IMG/VR virus record: IMGVR_UViG_3300042458_001472
Coordinates: 1-33,624 of that record
Reading direction: 5' to 3' (one strand)
From: a virus
DNA length: 33,624 bases
Shown here: positions 29,186 to 33,624 of the stretch, piece by piece
Layout of the letters: the number at the start of each line of letters is the position of its first letter
Position numbering within the stretch: position 1 is the first letter of the stretch
The notes under the pieces: model-generated
What the model was told of the DNA's origin: nothing
What the model saw: the letters and a program-made list of their open reading frames with translations, nothing else
Database searches by the model: none
Translations under genes and position numbers: made by a program

Positions 29186-30610
29186 ATGAATACGTTCGTA
29201 AATGCCGTTATCAACCAAGATTCCAGAACTCAGAATGGTATGAAGGCTCGTGCTTCTACCGCGTCTGCATGCGTAGACCTCTTCTTCAAGATTGGCGCTC
29301 TGCGTGGACAGGATCCTATTCCTGCGTTTACGGCGGCATTTGTTGAGGATGCCGAGATTGCCACTCGTATTGCACTCTGGGCTCGTGATGCCCGCAATGG
29401 TGCAGGTGAGCGTGAGATCTACCGTAAGGTTCTTCGTCATGCAGCAAAGAATCTGATGGGTCATGAGCTGACTCGACTCATTGACAAGACTCCTGAGCTC
29501 GGCCGTTGGGATGACCTTCTGGTTCTGCTTGAGGACGATGTAGATGAAGACATTCAGAATGTTGTTGCATCCAAGATCGGCCGTGCACTGATGGCCAATG
29601 ATGGTCTGTGTGCCAAGTGGACCCCGCGTAAGGGTGCTATGGCTGTCAAGCTGCGCAATAAGCTCGGCATGAGCCCTAAGCAGTACCGCAAGACCCTTGT
29701 CACTGCATCTAAGGTTGTTGAGACTCAGATGTGTGCCAAGAACTGGGATGAGATCAACTTCTCTCATGTTCCGTCTGTAGCGGCTAGCCGTTATAAGAAG
29801 GCCTTCAACCGCCACACTCCGAAGTATAAGGAGTGGGTTGATAAGCTGGTCAAGGGCGACAAGACTGTAAAGGTTAACGCTGGTGCAGTTTATCCGTATG
29901 ACGTCCTGAAGGGTGTCAGCAACTACGCTTGGCGTTCAGACTATAACAAGACTGAACTTGATGTCGTTAAGGCTCAGTGGGATGCTCTGCCTAACTACGT
30001 TGGTGATGCTAACGTGTTGGCTCTTGTTGACGTCTCTGGCTCAATGGGTGCTGGTGTTGCAGGTGGTAAGACTACCGCAATGGACGTAGCTGTCAGCCTT
30101 GGTCTGTACTGTGCTGATAAGAACAAGGGCAAGTTCAAGGATACATTCCTGACCTTCTCTTCTTCCCCTCAGCTTTTGCATCTGAAGGGTGATATCCTGC
30201 AGAAGGTGCAGCAGATGGTAACTTCGAAGTGGGAGATGAATACCAATCTTCATGCTGCGTTTGAGAAGATTCTTGACGTTGCAATCAAGGGTGATGTACC
30301 TCAGTCCGAGATGCCTGCTACTCTGCTGATCATGTCTGACATGCAGTTTGACCAGTGCACTCGCTTTGATGATACTGCAATGCAGATGATTCGCCGTAAG
30401 TACGAAACTGCTGGCTATACTGTTCCGAATATTGTGTTCTGGAACATCATGGCAGCTAGCAATGTGCCGGTGAAGTTCAATGAGCGTGGAGTTGCTTTGG
30501 TCTCCGGCTTTAGCCCTTCGATCTTGAAGTCCGTGCTCTCAGGAGACATGGAAGATATGACTCCAACGGGTGTTATGATGAAGACTATCATGCATGAGCG
30601 CTATGCCTAA
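29186..30610 (+). CDS. Ro60/TROVE-like RNA-binding protein with vWA domain
   Basis: This 474-residue protein has an N-terminal helical-repeat region (residues 1-240) with segments such as VDLFFKIGALRGQD, ALWARDARNGAGEREIYRKVL and GRWDDLLVLLED. This pattern is typical of TROVE/DUF2828-type proteins. A C-terminal von Willebrand A domain has the metal site DVSGSMG (272-278) and LLIMSDMQFD. Ro60 proteins bind misfolded RNAs and Y RNAs and can gate RNA degradation. Start: ATG 29186, five bases after GGAGA. It follows an array of structured RNAs including a tRNA mimic. Strong codon bias suggests high expression. Confidence 0.82.
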   Translation: MNTFVNAVINQDSRTQNGMKARASTASACVDLFFKIGALRGQDPIPAFTAAFVEDAEIATRIALWARDARNGAGEREIYRKVLRHAAKNLMGHELTRLIDKTPELGRWDDLLVLLEDDVDEDIQNVVASKIGRALMANDGLCAKWTPRKGAMAVKLRNKLGMSPKQYRKTLVTASKVVETQMCAKNWDEINFSHVPSVAASRYKKAFNRHTPKYKEWVDKLVKGDKTVKVNAGAVYPYDVLKGVSNYAWRSDYNKTELDVVKAQWDALPNYVGDANVLALVDVSGSMGAGVAGGKTTAMDVAVSLGLYCADKNKGKFKDTFLTFSSSPQLLHLKGDILQKVQQMVTSKWEMNTNLHAAFEKILDVAIKGDVPQSEMPATLLIMSDMQFDQCTRFDDTAMQMIRRKYETAGYTVPNIVFWNIMAASNVPVKFNERGVALVSGFSPSILKSVLSGDMEDMTPTGVMMKTIMHERYA

Positions 30611-30626
30611 ATAAGGCATAGTTTGC

Positions 30627-30697
30627 GTCGGTGAAGTGTTACGGTAGCACGGCGGTCTCCAAAACCGCAGGCGAAGGTTCGACTCCTACCACCTTCG
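30627..30697 (+). tRNA. tRNA-like, anticodon CCA (Trp), imperfect stems
   Basis: D-arm GTGT-TACGGTA-GCAC and anticodon stem GCGGT / ACCGC with loop CTCCAAA are good. The T-stem GAAGG / CCTAC has one mismatch. The acceptor pairs GGTG / CACC near the T-stem but has a two-base internal mismatch, and CCA is not encoded. An alternative acceptor GGTGAAG / CTTCGCC would disturb the D and T spacing. It is either a weak or a degenerate tRNA gene. Confidence 0.65.
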
Positions 30698-30720
30698 CCG
30701 CTTTGTATACAGTATCTTAG

Positions 30721-30775
30721 ATTACAAATTTGTAATAAAACTACCGTTGACAGCCTCCTACAATCCTGGTATAAT
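30721..30775 (+). promoter_or_regulatory. Early promoter with perfect ATTACAAATTTGTAAT palindrome
   Basis: The palindrome at 30721-30736, a 10-bp gap, TTGACA (30747-30752), a 17-bp spacer and TATAAT (30770-30775), then a leader shared with the promoter at 31083 (TATAATGGTCATATCAACAG and following bases). Confidence 0.88.
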
Positions 30776-30803
30776 GGTCATATCAACAGAGGGATACGAC
30801 GAG

Positions 30804-30986
30804 ATGCGAAACTTCGAAGTTGAGATTGCTATCTCTGACCGTCAATCCGGTAAGTTTATCGGTCTCTTCCTGGTCGAGGTTACTGCATACACTGAGAATG
30901 ATGCTATCGACCATGCTCTCTTCAAGGCTGACTCGTCCTTTCTTCTGAGTCTGAAAGCCTCCTGTAACGGAATTAAGGAAGTCTGA
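30804..30986 (+). CDS. Small early hypothetical protein (60 aa)
   Basis: The start ATG at 30804 follows AGAGGG. The product (MRNFEVEIAISDRQSGKFIGLFLVEVTAYTENDAIDHALF...) has a beta-beta-alpha layout. A longer frame from upstream would read through the promoter and is rejected. Its leader is a near copy of that of the next gene. The function is unknown. Confidence 0.72.
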   Translation: MRNFEVEIAISDRQSGKFIGLFLVEVTAYTENDAIDHALFKADSSFLLSLKASCNGIKEV

Positions 30987-31025
30987 GTTCTTGCTCTTTG
31001 ACAATTGAATATGGTATCTTGTATA

Positions 31026-31088
31026 CGGTCTAGGTTACAAAAAGTTAACAAATCTACCGTTGACAAAGTGACCTAGACCGGTTATAAT
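31026..31088 (+). promoter_or_regulatory. Early promoter inside a long inverted repeat
   Basis: TTGACA (31060-31065), a 17-bp spacer, and TATAAT (31083-31088). GTTACAAAAAGTTAAC (31034-31049) sits at the palindrome position, 10 bp from the -35. CGGTCTAGGT (31026-31035) and ACCTAGACCG (31071-31080) form a perfect 10-bp inverted repeat across the upstream element, -35 and spacer. Confidence 0.82.
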
Positions 31089-31115
31089 GGTCATATCAAC
31101 AGAGGGAATCAGACA

Positions 31116-31283
31116 ATGTACCTGGTAAGCTTTACAAACTTTGCTTATACCAAGTCTTTCCAATCTGTGGATGCGGCTACTAATCATATGAAGCGTGCTT
31201 GTTTTGAGGCAATACTTCTCCAGCCTGACGGCCGAGAGATTGGCTACTTTAGCCCTATCACCGGCTTTCACTGGAAAGGTTAA
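31116..31283 (+). CDS. Small early hypothetical protein (55 aa)
   Basis: The frame runs ATG 31116 to TAA 31281-31283, with AGAGGGA upstream. The product (MYLVSFTNFAYTKSFQSVDAATNHMKRACFEAILLQPDGREIGYFSPITGFHWKG) has a strand-helix-strand layout like the previous small gene, although the sequences differ. It has its own strong promoter. The function is unknown. Confidence 0.7.
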   Translation: MYLVSFTNFAYTKSFQSVDAATNHMKRACFEAILLQPDGREIGYFSPITGFHWKG

Positions 31284-31309
31284 AGCCATAGTAGATTACA
31301 AATTATCAC

Positions 31310-31385
31310 GACCCCATAGTTTATTTGGTTAGAATCCCGGTCTCTCAAACCGGAGAATCGGGTTCGATCCCCGATGGGGTCACCA
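31310..31385 (+). tRNA. tRNA-Glu (CTC)
   Basis: Acceptor GACCCCA / TGGGGTC, anticodon stem CCGGT / ACCGG with loop CTCTCAA, T-arm TCGGG-TTCGATC-CCCGA, discriminator A and CCA. All arms are well paired. Confidence 0.93.
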
Positions 31386-31389
31386 TTGC

Positions 31390-31464
31390 GGACCCTTAGT
31401 TCAGTGGTAGAACAACCGACTTTTAATCGGTACGTCCTGGGTTCGATCCCCAGAGGGTCCTCCA
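31390..31464 (+). tRNA. tRNA-Lys (TTT)
   Basis: Acceptor GGACCCT / AGGGTCC, D-arm GTTC / GAAC, anticodon stem ACCGA / TCGGT with loop CTTTTAA, T-arm CTGGG-TTCGATC-CCCAG, discriminator T and CCA. It lies four bases after tRNA-Glu. Confidence 0.94.
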
Positions 31465-31489
31465 ATCTTCTAGGTTACTAACTCTTTGG

Positions 31490-31518
31490 TTGACATAGAA
31501 CCTCAAATATGGTAATAT
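31490..31518 (+). promoter_or_regulatory. Early promoter within the tRNA cluster
   Basis: TTGACA (31490-31495), a 17-bp spacer, and TAATAT (31513-31518). It starts the run of tRNAs from Lys(CTT) onward. GGTTACTAACT lies upstream, weakly like the shared element. Confidence 0.65.
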
Positions 31519-31550
31519 GATCTCATAGAGCGGATGATAAATAAGTTTAT

Positions 31551-31625
31551 GGGATGGTAGCTCAGAGGCAGAGCGGCTGGCTCTTAACCAGCGGGTCGGG
31601 ATTTCGAAATTCCCCCATCCCACCA
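31551..31625 (+). tRNA. tRNA-Lys (CTT)
   Basis: Acceptor GGGATGG / CCATCCC, D-arm GCTC / GAGC, anticodon stem GCTGG / CCAGC with loop CTCTTAA, T-arm around TTCGAAA with one weak pair, then ACCA. Confidence 0.93.
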
Positions 31626-31630
31626 ATTTT

Positions 31631-31705
31631 AGATCCATGGTCGAATGGCTTAGGCACGGGACTGCAAATCCTGTTACCCCGGTTCAATTCCGGGTGGATC
31701 TTCCA
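31631..31705 (+). tRNA. tRNA-Cys (GCA)
   Basis: Acceptor AGATCCA / TGGATCT, anticodon stem CGGGA / TCCTG (one G-U) with loop CTGCAAA, T-arm CCCGG-TTCAATT-CCGGG, discriminator T and CCA. Confidence 0.92.
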
Positions 31706-31711
31706 ATTTCT

Positions 31712-31786
31712 TGGGTAGTAGCTCAATGGTAGAGCATCCGGCTGTTAACCGGACGGTTACAGGTTCGAGTCCTGTCTGCCCAGCCA
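31712..31786 (+). tRNA. tRNA-Asn (GTT)
   Basis: Acceptor TGGGTAG / CTGCCCA, D-arm GCTC / GAGC, anticodon stem TCCGG / CCGGA with loop CTGTTAA, T-arm CAGG-TTCGAGT-CCTG, discriminator G and CCA. Confidence 0.93.
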
Positions 31787-31793
31787 ATTTCAT

Positions 31794-31868
31794 GCTTCCG
31801 TAGCTCAATGGTAGAGCGCTTGCTTGATAAGCGAGAGGTAGTTGGATCGTTACCAACCGGAAGTACCA
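31794..31868 (+). tRNA. tRNA-Ile (GAT), unusual T-loop
   Basis: Acceptor GCTTCCG / CGGAAGT (G1-U72), D-arm GCTC-AATGGTA-GAGC, anticodon stem CTTGC / GCGAG with loop TTGATAA, T-stem GTTGG / CCAAC with loop ATCGTTA in place of the usual TTCRANY, then ACCA. Confidence 0.9.
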
Positions 31869-31872
31869 CTAT

Positions 31873-31947
31873 GCCTCTTAAGCATAAATGGCGATGCAGG
31901 GCACTTGTAATGCTCAGAATTCGGTTCGATTCCGGAAAGAGGCACCA
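31873..31947 (+). tRNA. tRNA-Thr (TGT)
   Basis: Acceptor GCCTCTT / AAGAGGC, D-arm GCAT / ATGC, anticodon stem GGGCA / TGCTC with loop CTTGTAA, T-arm TTCGG-TTCGATT-CCGGA, then ACCA. Confidence 0.92.
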
Positions 31948-31953
31948 AGTTTT

Positions 31954-32045
31954 AGGCGACGGTGTTGGGACACGAGAGGGACTTATAAACCCTTTAGCAG
32001 TAGATGACTGTTCTAGACCGAGATCGAAACTCGGGTCGCCTACCA
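31954..32045 (+). tRNA. tRNA-like with long variable arm, apparent anticodon TAT
   Basis: Acceptor AGGCGAC / GTCGCCT is perfect and ACCA is encoded. The D-hairpin is GTGT-TGGG-ACAC with only four loop bases. The anticodon stem AGGG / CCCT has an extra A-A pair next to loop CTTATAA. The variable arm is long (CAGT-AGATG-ACTG). T-arm: CCGAG-ATCGAAA-CTCGG. Long variable arms belong to Leu, Ser or Tyr tRNAs in bacteria, so the anticodon TAT (Ile AUA) does not fit. Identity is uncertain. Confidence 0.72.
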
Positions 32046-32072
32046 AGTTCAAAGACTAGTCGGTGTAAATAG

Positions 32073-32128
32073 GGAACCCGACCTCAAGCTGACTGCTGGT
32101 AAAACCGATAAATCCACCTATGGGTTCC
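32073..32128 (+). ncRNA. Stem-closed RNA element between the tRNA block and a small gene
   Basis: GGAACCC (32073-32079) and GGGTTCC (32122-32128) close a 56-nt element whose interior carries GACTGCTGGTAAAACC, somewhat like the array motif. GTCGG / CCGAC around the 5' strand is an alternative fold. A terminator-like hairpin follows. Confidence 0.45.
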
Positions 32129-32145
32129 AGGGCCCTGGTTTTTGA
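32125..32145 (+). terminator. Terminator-like palindrome ending the tRNA block
   Basis: CCAGGGCCCTGG is a self-complementary 12-mer that can form a 4-bp hairpin with loop GGCC. It is followed by TTTTT. It fits the end of the tRNA transcript, although the stem is short. Confidence 0.5.
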
Positions 32146-32164
32146 TACTTTTATGGAGATTGTT

Positions 32165-32488
32165 ATGTTGCAAATTGATCGTATGACTCAAATCAAGGTC
32201 AGGAAAATTCTGCAGAAGATGAGATATCATGATGCAGTGAGATACTCCGGCCCAATTTATATGCTTAGGCCTCGCGGTCAAAGATCGGTTTATATGGGTG
32301 AGGATTATGAGATTCGCGACCGATACTATGGAGACTGGGATTCGGAATTTGCATTTTTACCAAAATCAAAGACTCGTAAGAACCTACATAAGATCGTAGG
32401 TCTTTTACATTCTAAGAACCCAACCAAGAAATTTCTAATTGGTAAGTTTACATATACACAGAGTTTGATCTGGATACGAAGCGCATAG
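32165..32488 (+). CDS. Small basic hypothetical protein (107 aa)
   Basis: The start ATG at 32165 follows GGAGATTGTT. An ATG four codons earlier lies on the ribosome site. The product is basic (MLQIDRMTQIKVRKILQKMRYHDAVRY..., KSKTRKNLHKIVGLLHSKNPTKKF), compatible with nucleic acid binding, but no family motif is recognised. It lies between tRNA blocks with no clear promoter of its own. Confidence 0.68.
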   Translation: MLQIDRMTQIKVRKILQKMRYHDAVRYSGPIYMLRPRGQRSVYMGEDYEIRDRYYGDWDSEFAFLPKSKTRKNLHKIVGLLHSKNPTKKFLIGKFTYTQSLIWIRSA

Positions 32489-32626
32489 CGCACGTCGTTT
32501 ATTGAGAATTCCAGACGACATACGAGCCAATGACGTGAGGCTCAGCTAATTTAGTTCCCGTGCCCAGTAGGTATTAACAGACCGGAAAATGTTAATACGA
32601 ACAGCATTGAGGGGAGAGCCTACTGG
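32489..32626 (+). ncRNA. Ornate stem-closed RNA element
   Basis: No gene is seen here. The core is CAGTAGG (32565-32571) / CCTACTG (32619-32625), enclosing a perfect 8-bp hairpin TATTAACA / TGTTAATA (32572-32579 / 32590-32597) and then CGAACAGCATTG. GCCC / GGGC extends the closing stem with a bulge. GAGCC / GGCTC (32524-32528 / 32539-32543) and GTCGT / ACGAC hairpins lie upstream. Confidence 0.5.
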
Positions 32627-32657
32627 TTGGGCTAAGTAAAATACACCAGTACATTTT

Positions 32658-32733
32658 GCGGGTGTGGTATAGATAGATGTGCGCTAGCCTTCCAAGCTAG
32701 ACAGGACCGGAGCGTTACCGGCCACCCGCTCCA
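32658..32733 (+). tRNA. tRNA-Gly (TCC), unusual D- and T-loops
   Basis: Acceptor GCGGGTG / CACCCGC is perfect and CCA is encoded. Anticodon stem CTAGC / GCTAG with loop CTTCCAA. The D-stem GTAT / GTGC has a loop AGATAGAT with no GG pair. T-loop AGCGTTA replaces TTCRANY. The usual contacts between D- and T-loops cannot form in the normal way. Confidence 0.82.
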
Positions 32734-32739
32734 TACTTT

Positions 32740-32808
32740 GGCGCAGGAACAGGTGTTCCTACTGGTCTCATAAGCCGGTTAGTGGTGGATCGTTACCACC
32801 CTGCGCCT
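32740..32808 (+). tRNA. tRNA-like, anticodon CAT (Met), shrunken D-arm, no encoded CCA
   Basis: Acceptor GGCGCAG / CTGCGCC is perfect. The D hairpin GAAC-AGGT-GTTC has a four-base loop and leaves no room for bases 8-9. Anticodon stem CTGGT / GCCGG has two wobble pairs, with loop CTCATAA. T-arm: GGTGG-ATCGTTA-CCACC. The 3' end lacks CCA. Confidence 0.7.
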
Positions 32809-32816
32809 TTCCGAAA

Positions 32817-32880
32817 GAGATGAGTGGTCGAAGTCGATGGAGGCTTTAAAGAGATTCCTTCTAAAATCTCGCTCAGCTCC
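32817..32880 (+). ncRNA. Hairpin-rich RNA element, tRNA-like in part
   Basis: GAGATT / AATCTC (32851-32856 / 32865-32870) encloses CCTTCTAA, and TGAGT / GCTCA (32821-32825 / 32871-32875) encloses that. The 5' part (GAGTGGTCGAAG) resembles the D-arm of serine tRNAs. No full cloverleaf can be drawn. Confidence 0.35.
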
Positions 32881-32902
32881 TATTAACAATAAAGGCTAAT
32901 AT

Positions 32903-33199
32903 ATGTCTTATGTGCGTCTTTCTGACATTGAGTTCGCTACTCCTGAACATCGTGCCGCTTGTGAGACGTTATACAAAGATATCCTTGCTCTAGAATTTCA
33001 AATTCTCAACGATGAAGAAATGCTAGAATACTTCAAGAGCGTCATGGGTGAAAAAATGGGCAATGTAATTGCTGGTCCTACAGTCATGATTAATAAGAGA
33101 ATCTTGACAGCAATGAAGTTGACTTTCTGGTACTACACTAACAAGTCACCTTCTCACGTAGTTGGTCATGAGCCGAAAATGAACATATTTAATCCTTGA
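32903..33199 (+). CDS. Hypothetical protein (98 aa)
   Basis: This 98-residue protein (MSYVRLSDIEFATPEHRAACETLYKDILALEFQILNDEEMLEYFKSVMG...) has an acidic helical first half and a second half with KRILTAMKLTFWYYTNKSPSH. It starts with AAAGG upstream. Its coding end (TCCTTGACATT) lies at the -35 of the tmRNA promoter. I do not recognise the family. Confidence 0.72.
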   Translation: MSYVRLSDIEFATPEHRAACETLYKDILALEFQILNDEEMLEYFKSVMGEKMGNVIAGPTVMINKRILTAMKLTFWYYTNKSPSHVVGHEPKMNIFNP

Positions 33200-33226
33200 C
33201 ATTAATCACTAAGTGTGATATAAATA
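33196..33226 (+). promoter_or_regulatory. Hybrid early/late promoter for tmRNA
   Basis: TTGACA (33196-33201), a 17-bp spacer, and TATAAATA (33219-33226). It has the same double-use layout as the promoter before the first tRNAs. Confidence 0.78.
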
Positions 33227-33230
33227 CAGA

Positions 33231-33490
33231 GTTGCCGTTGATAACGATCAAATAAGTTAGTCAGGACCGCGGGGCAGTACCGCGCATCTCCACCAATTTT
33301 TGGTAGCTCGCCTAAGTTCTGGATGCTTTAAAGAGCAAGAGGAAAACTCTGCCGCCAGTATGGGGATGAAACAGGATCGACTGATAACAGTAAGGGTTGA
33401 AGTAGGCACCGGTGCGGAAGCTACCTTAACGCAACAAAACAAACAAATGCTAATTCGAATGAAAGACTAGCGTTGGCAGCTTAATTGCTG
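33231..33490 (+). ncRNA. ssrA: Circularly permuted two-piece tmRNA
   Basis: The acceptor piece comes first: GTTAGTCAGGAC, T-arm CGCGG-GGCAGTA-CCGCG, CATCTCC and ACCA, ending at 33295. After a 66-nt spacer the coding piece starts with GGGGATG (33362-33368), which pairs with CATCTCC to give the 7-bp acceptor stem, then AAACAGGATCGAC. CTGATAAC pairs with GTTAGTCAG as helix P2. The tag frame is 33449-33484 and encodes ANSNERLALAA, followed by hairpin CAGC-TTAATT-GCTG (P5). tmRNA frees stalled ribosomes and tags the stuck protein for proteolysis. The right end of the coding piece is not certain. Confidence 0.9.
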
Positions 33491-33624
33491 TCGGAGTTTG
33501 TAGGGTACTCGGCAACAGAAACTCTACGTTTTCTACCACCTGACAGATTTGGTGCTTGTAGTTTTGTCAAACCTTTATTCCAACCACCACCTCTGGTGCA
33601 ATCAGCACATTTTCTACTACAATA
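33481..33624 (-). CDS. C-terminal part of an antisense homing-endonuclease-like gene (partial)
   Basis: A minus-strand frame enters at the right edge and ends at TAA (33483-33481), inside the tmRNA P5 region. The 47 visible residues include YCSRKCADCTRGGGWNKGLTK, whose zinc-binding Cys pairs and WNKGLTK tract are common in phage HNH-type homing endonucleases. The rest is a basic tail (GGRKRRVSV). The start and nuclease core lie outside the window, so the assignment is tentative. Confidence 0.5.
   Translation of the reverse strand, partial: YCSRKCADCTRGGGWNKGLTKLQAPNLSGGRKRRVSVAEYPTNSDSN

Noticed and set aside
31280-32059. Several 60-109 codon frames in the tRNA block
   Set aside because: They run through tRNA genes, contain the repeated TRTR/GIEPG-like peptides typical of translated tRNAs, and lack ribosome sites.
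32817-32880. tRNA-Ser or tRNA-Arg(TCT)
   Set aside because: D-like and anticodon-like pieces exist, but no acceptor stem and no proper T-arm can be drawn.
1-33624. Insertion sequence or integrase-based prophage
   Set aside because: No transposase, integrase or terminal repeats were seen. The only mobile-type genes are homing endonuclease-like.

Overview
The window is a segment of a large T4-type contractile-tailed phage genome. It carries the T4 gene blocks 21-22-23 (capsid), 19 (tail tube), uvsY-uvsW-55-47-46 (recombination and late transcription) and 45-44-62-regA (clamp, clamp loader, translational repressor). It also carries late promoters of the TATAAATA type and sigma70-like early promoters of the form TTGACA-17 bp-TATAAT. 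The host is probably an alphaproteobacterium. This is inferred mainly from a circularly permuted tmRNA gene at the right edge, an arrangement best known in that class, and from the C/G-ending codons of some early genes.

Layout. 1-5 kb: structural late genes, with a freestanding GIY-YIG homing endonuclease between the major capsid and tail tube genes. 5-10.2 kb: recombination and late sigma factor genes. 10.2-13 kb: ATP-dependent DNA ligase, a peptide-deformylase-like protein that lacks its catalytic residues, a Pyr_excise-like protein, the trace of a lost homing endonuclease, and a MazG-like pyrophosphatase. 13-17.5 kb: a tightly overlapped sugar cluster. It holds two small paralogous proteins, a TET-associated-type glycosyltransferase, a UDP-glucuronate 4-epimerase-like enzyme, a short UDP-glucose dehydrogenase-like enzyme, a DUF3310-like protein and a second GT-A glycosyltransferase. 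Together they look like a pathway making UDP-GlcA and UDP-GalA for decoration of phage DNA, or possibly of a surface glycan. 17.6-20.9 kb: replication accessory genes, ending at a terminator. 20.95-23.2 kb: leftward early genes, each group behind its own promoter. 23.2-23.5 kb: an AT-rich repeat region between divergent transcription units. 23.5-28.4 kb: small early genes, a lipoprotein of the SPFH/prohibitin family flanked by two membrane proteins, an Rnl5-type RNA ligase and a GNAT-like protein.

28.4-33.6 kb is the most unusual part. It is an RNA-rich region with at least 13 tRNA or tRNA-like genes, several with odd variable arms, D-loops or T-loops. It contains a tandem array of five structured RNA elements, each closed by a 6-7 bp stem and each carrying a shared CAGCA motif just inside the 5' strand. 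The array lies directly upstream of a Ro60/TROVE-like protein with a vWA domain. Further stem-closed RNA elements follow, and the permuted tmRNA encodes the tag ANSNERLALAA. The Ro-like gene next to an array that includes a tRNA mimic suggests a phage Ro/Y-RNA-like particle.

The early promoters often carry the perfect 16-bp palindrome ATTACAAATTTGTAAT, or a relative, exactly 10 bp upstream of the -35 box. The tRNA and tmRNA transcription units start from a hybrid promoter (TTGACA-17-TATAAATA) that could be read both early and late.
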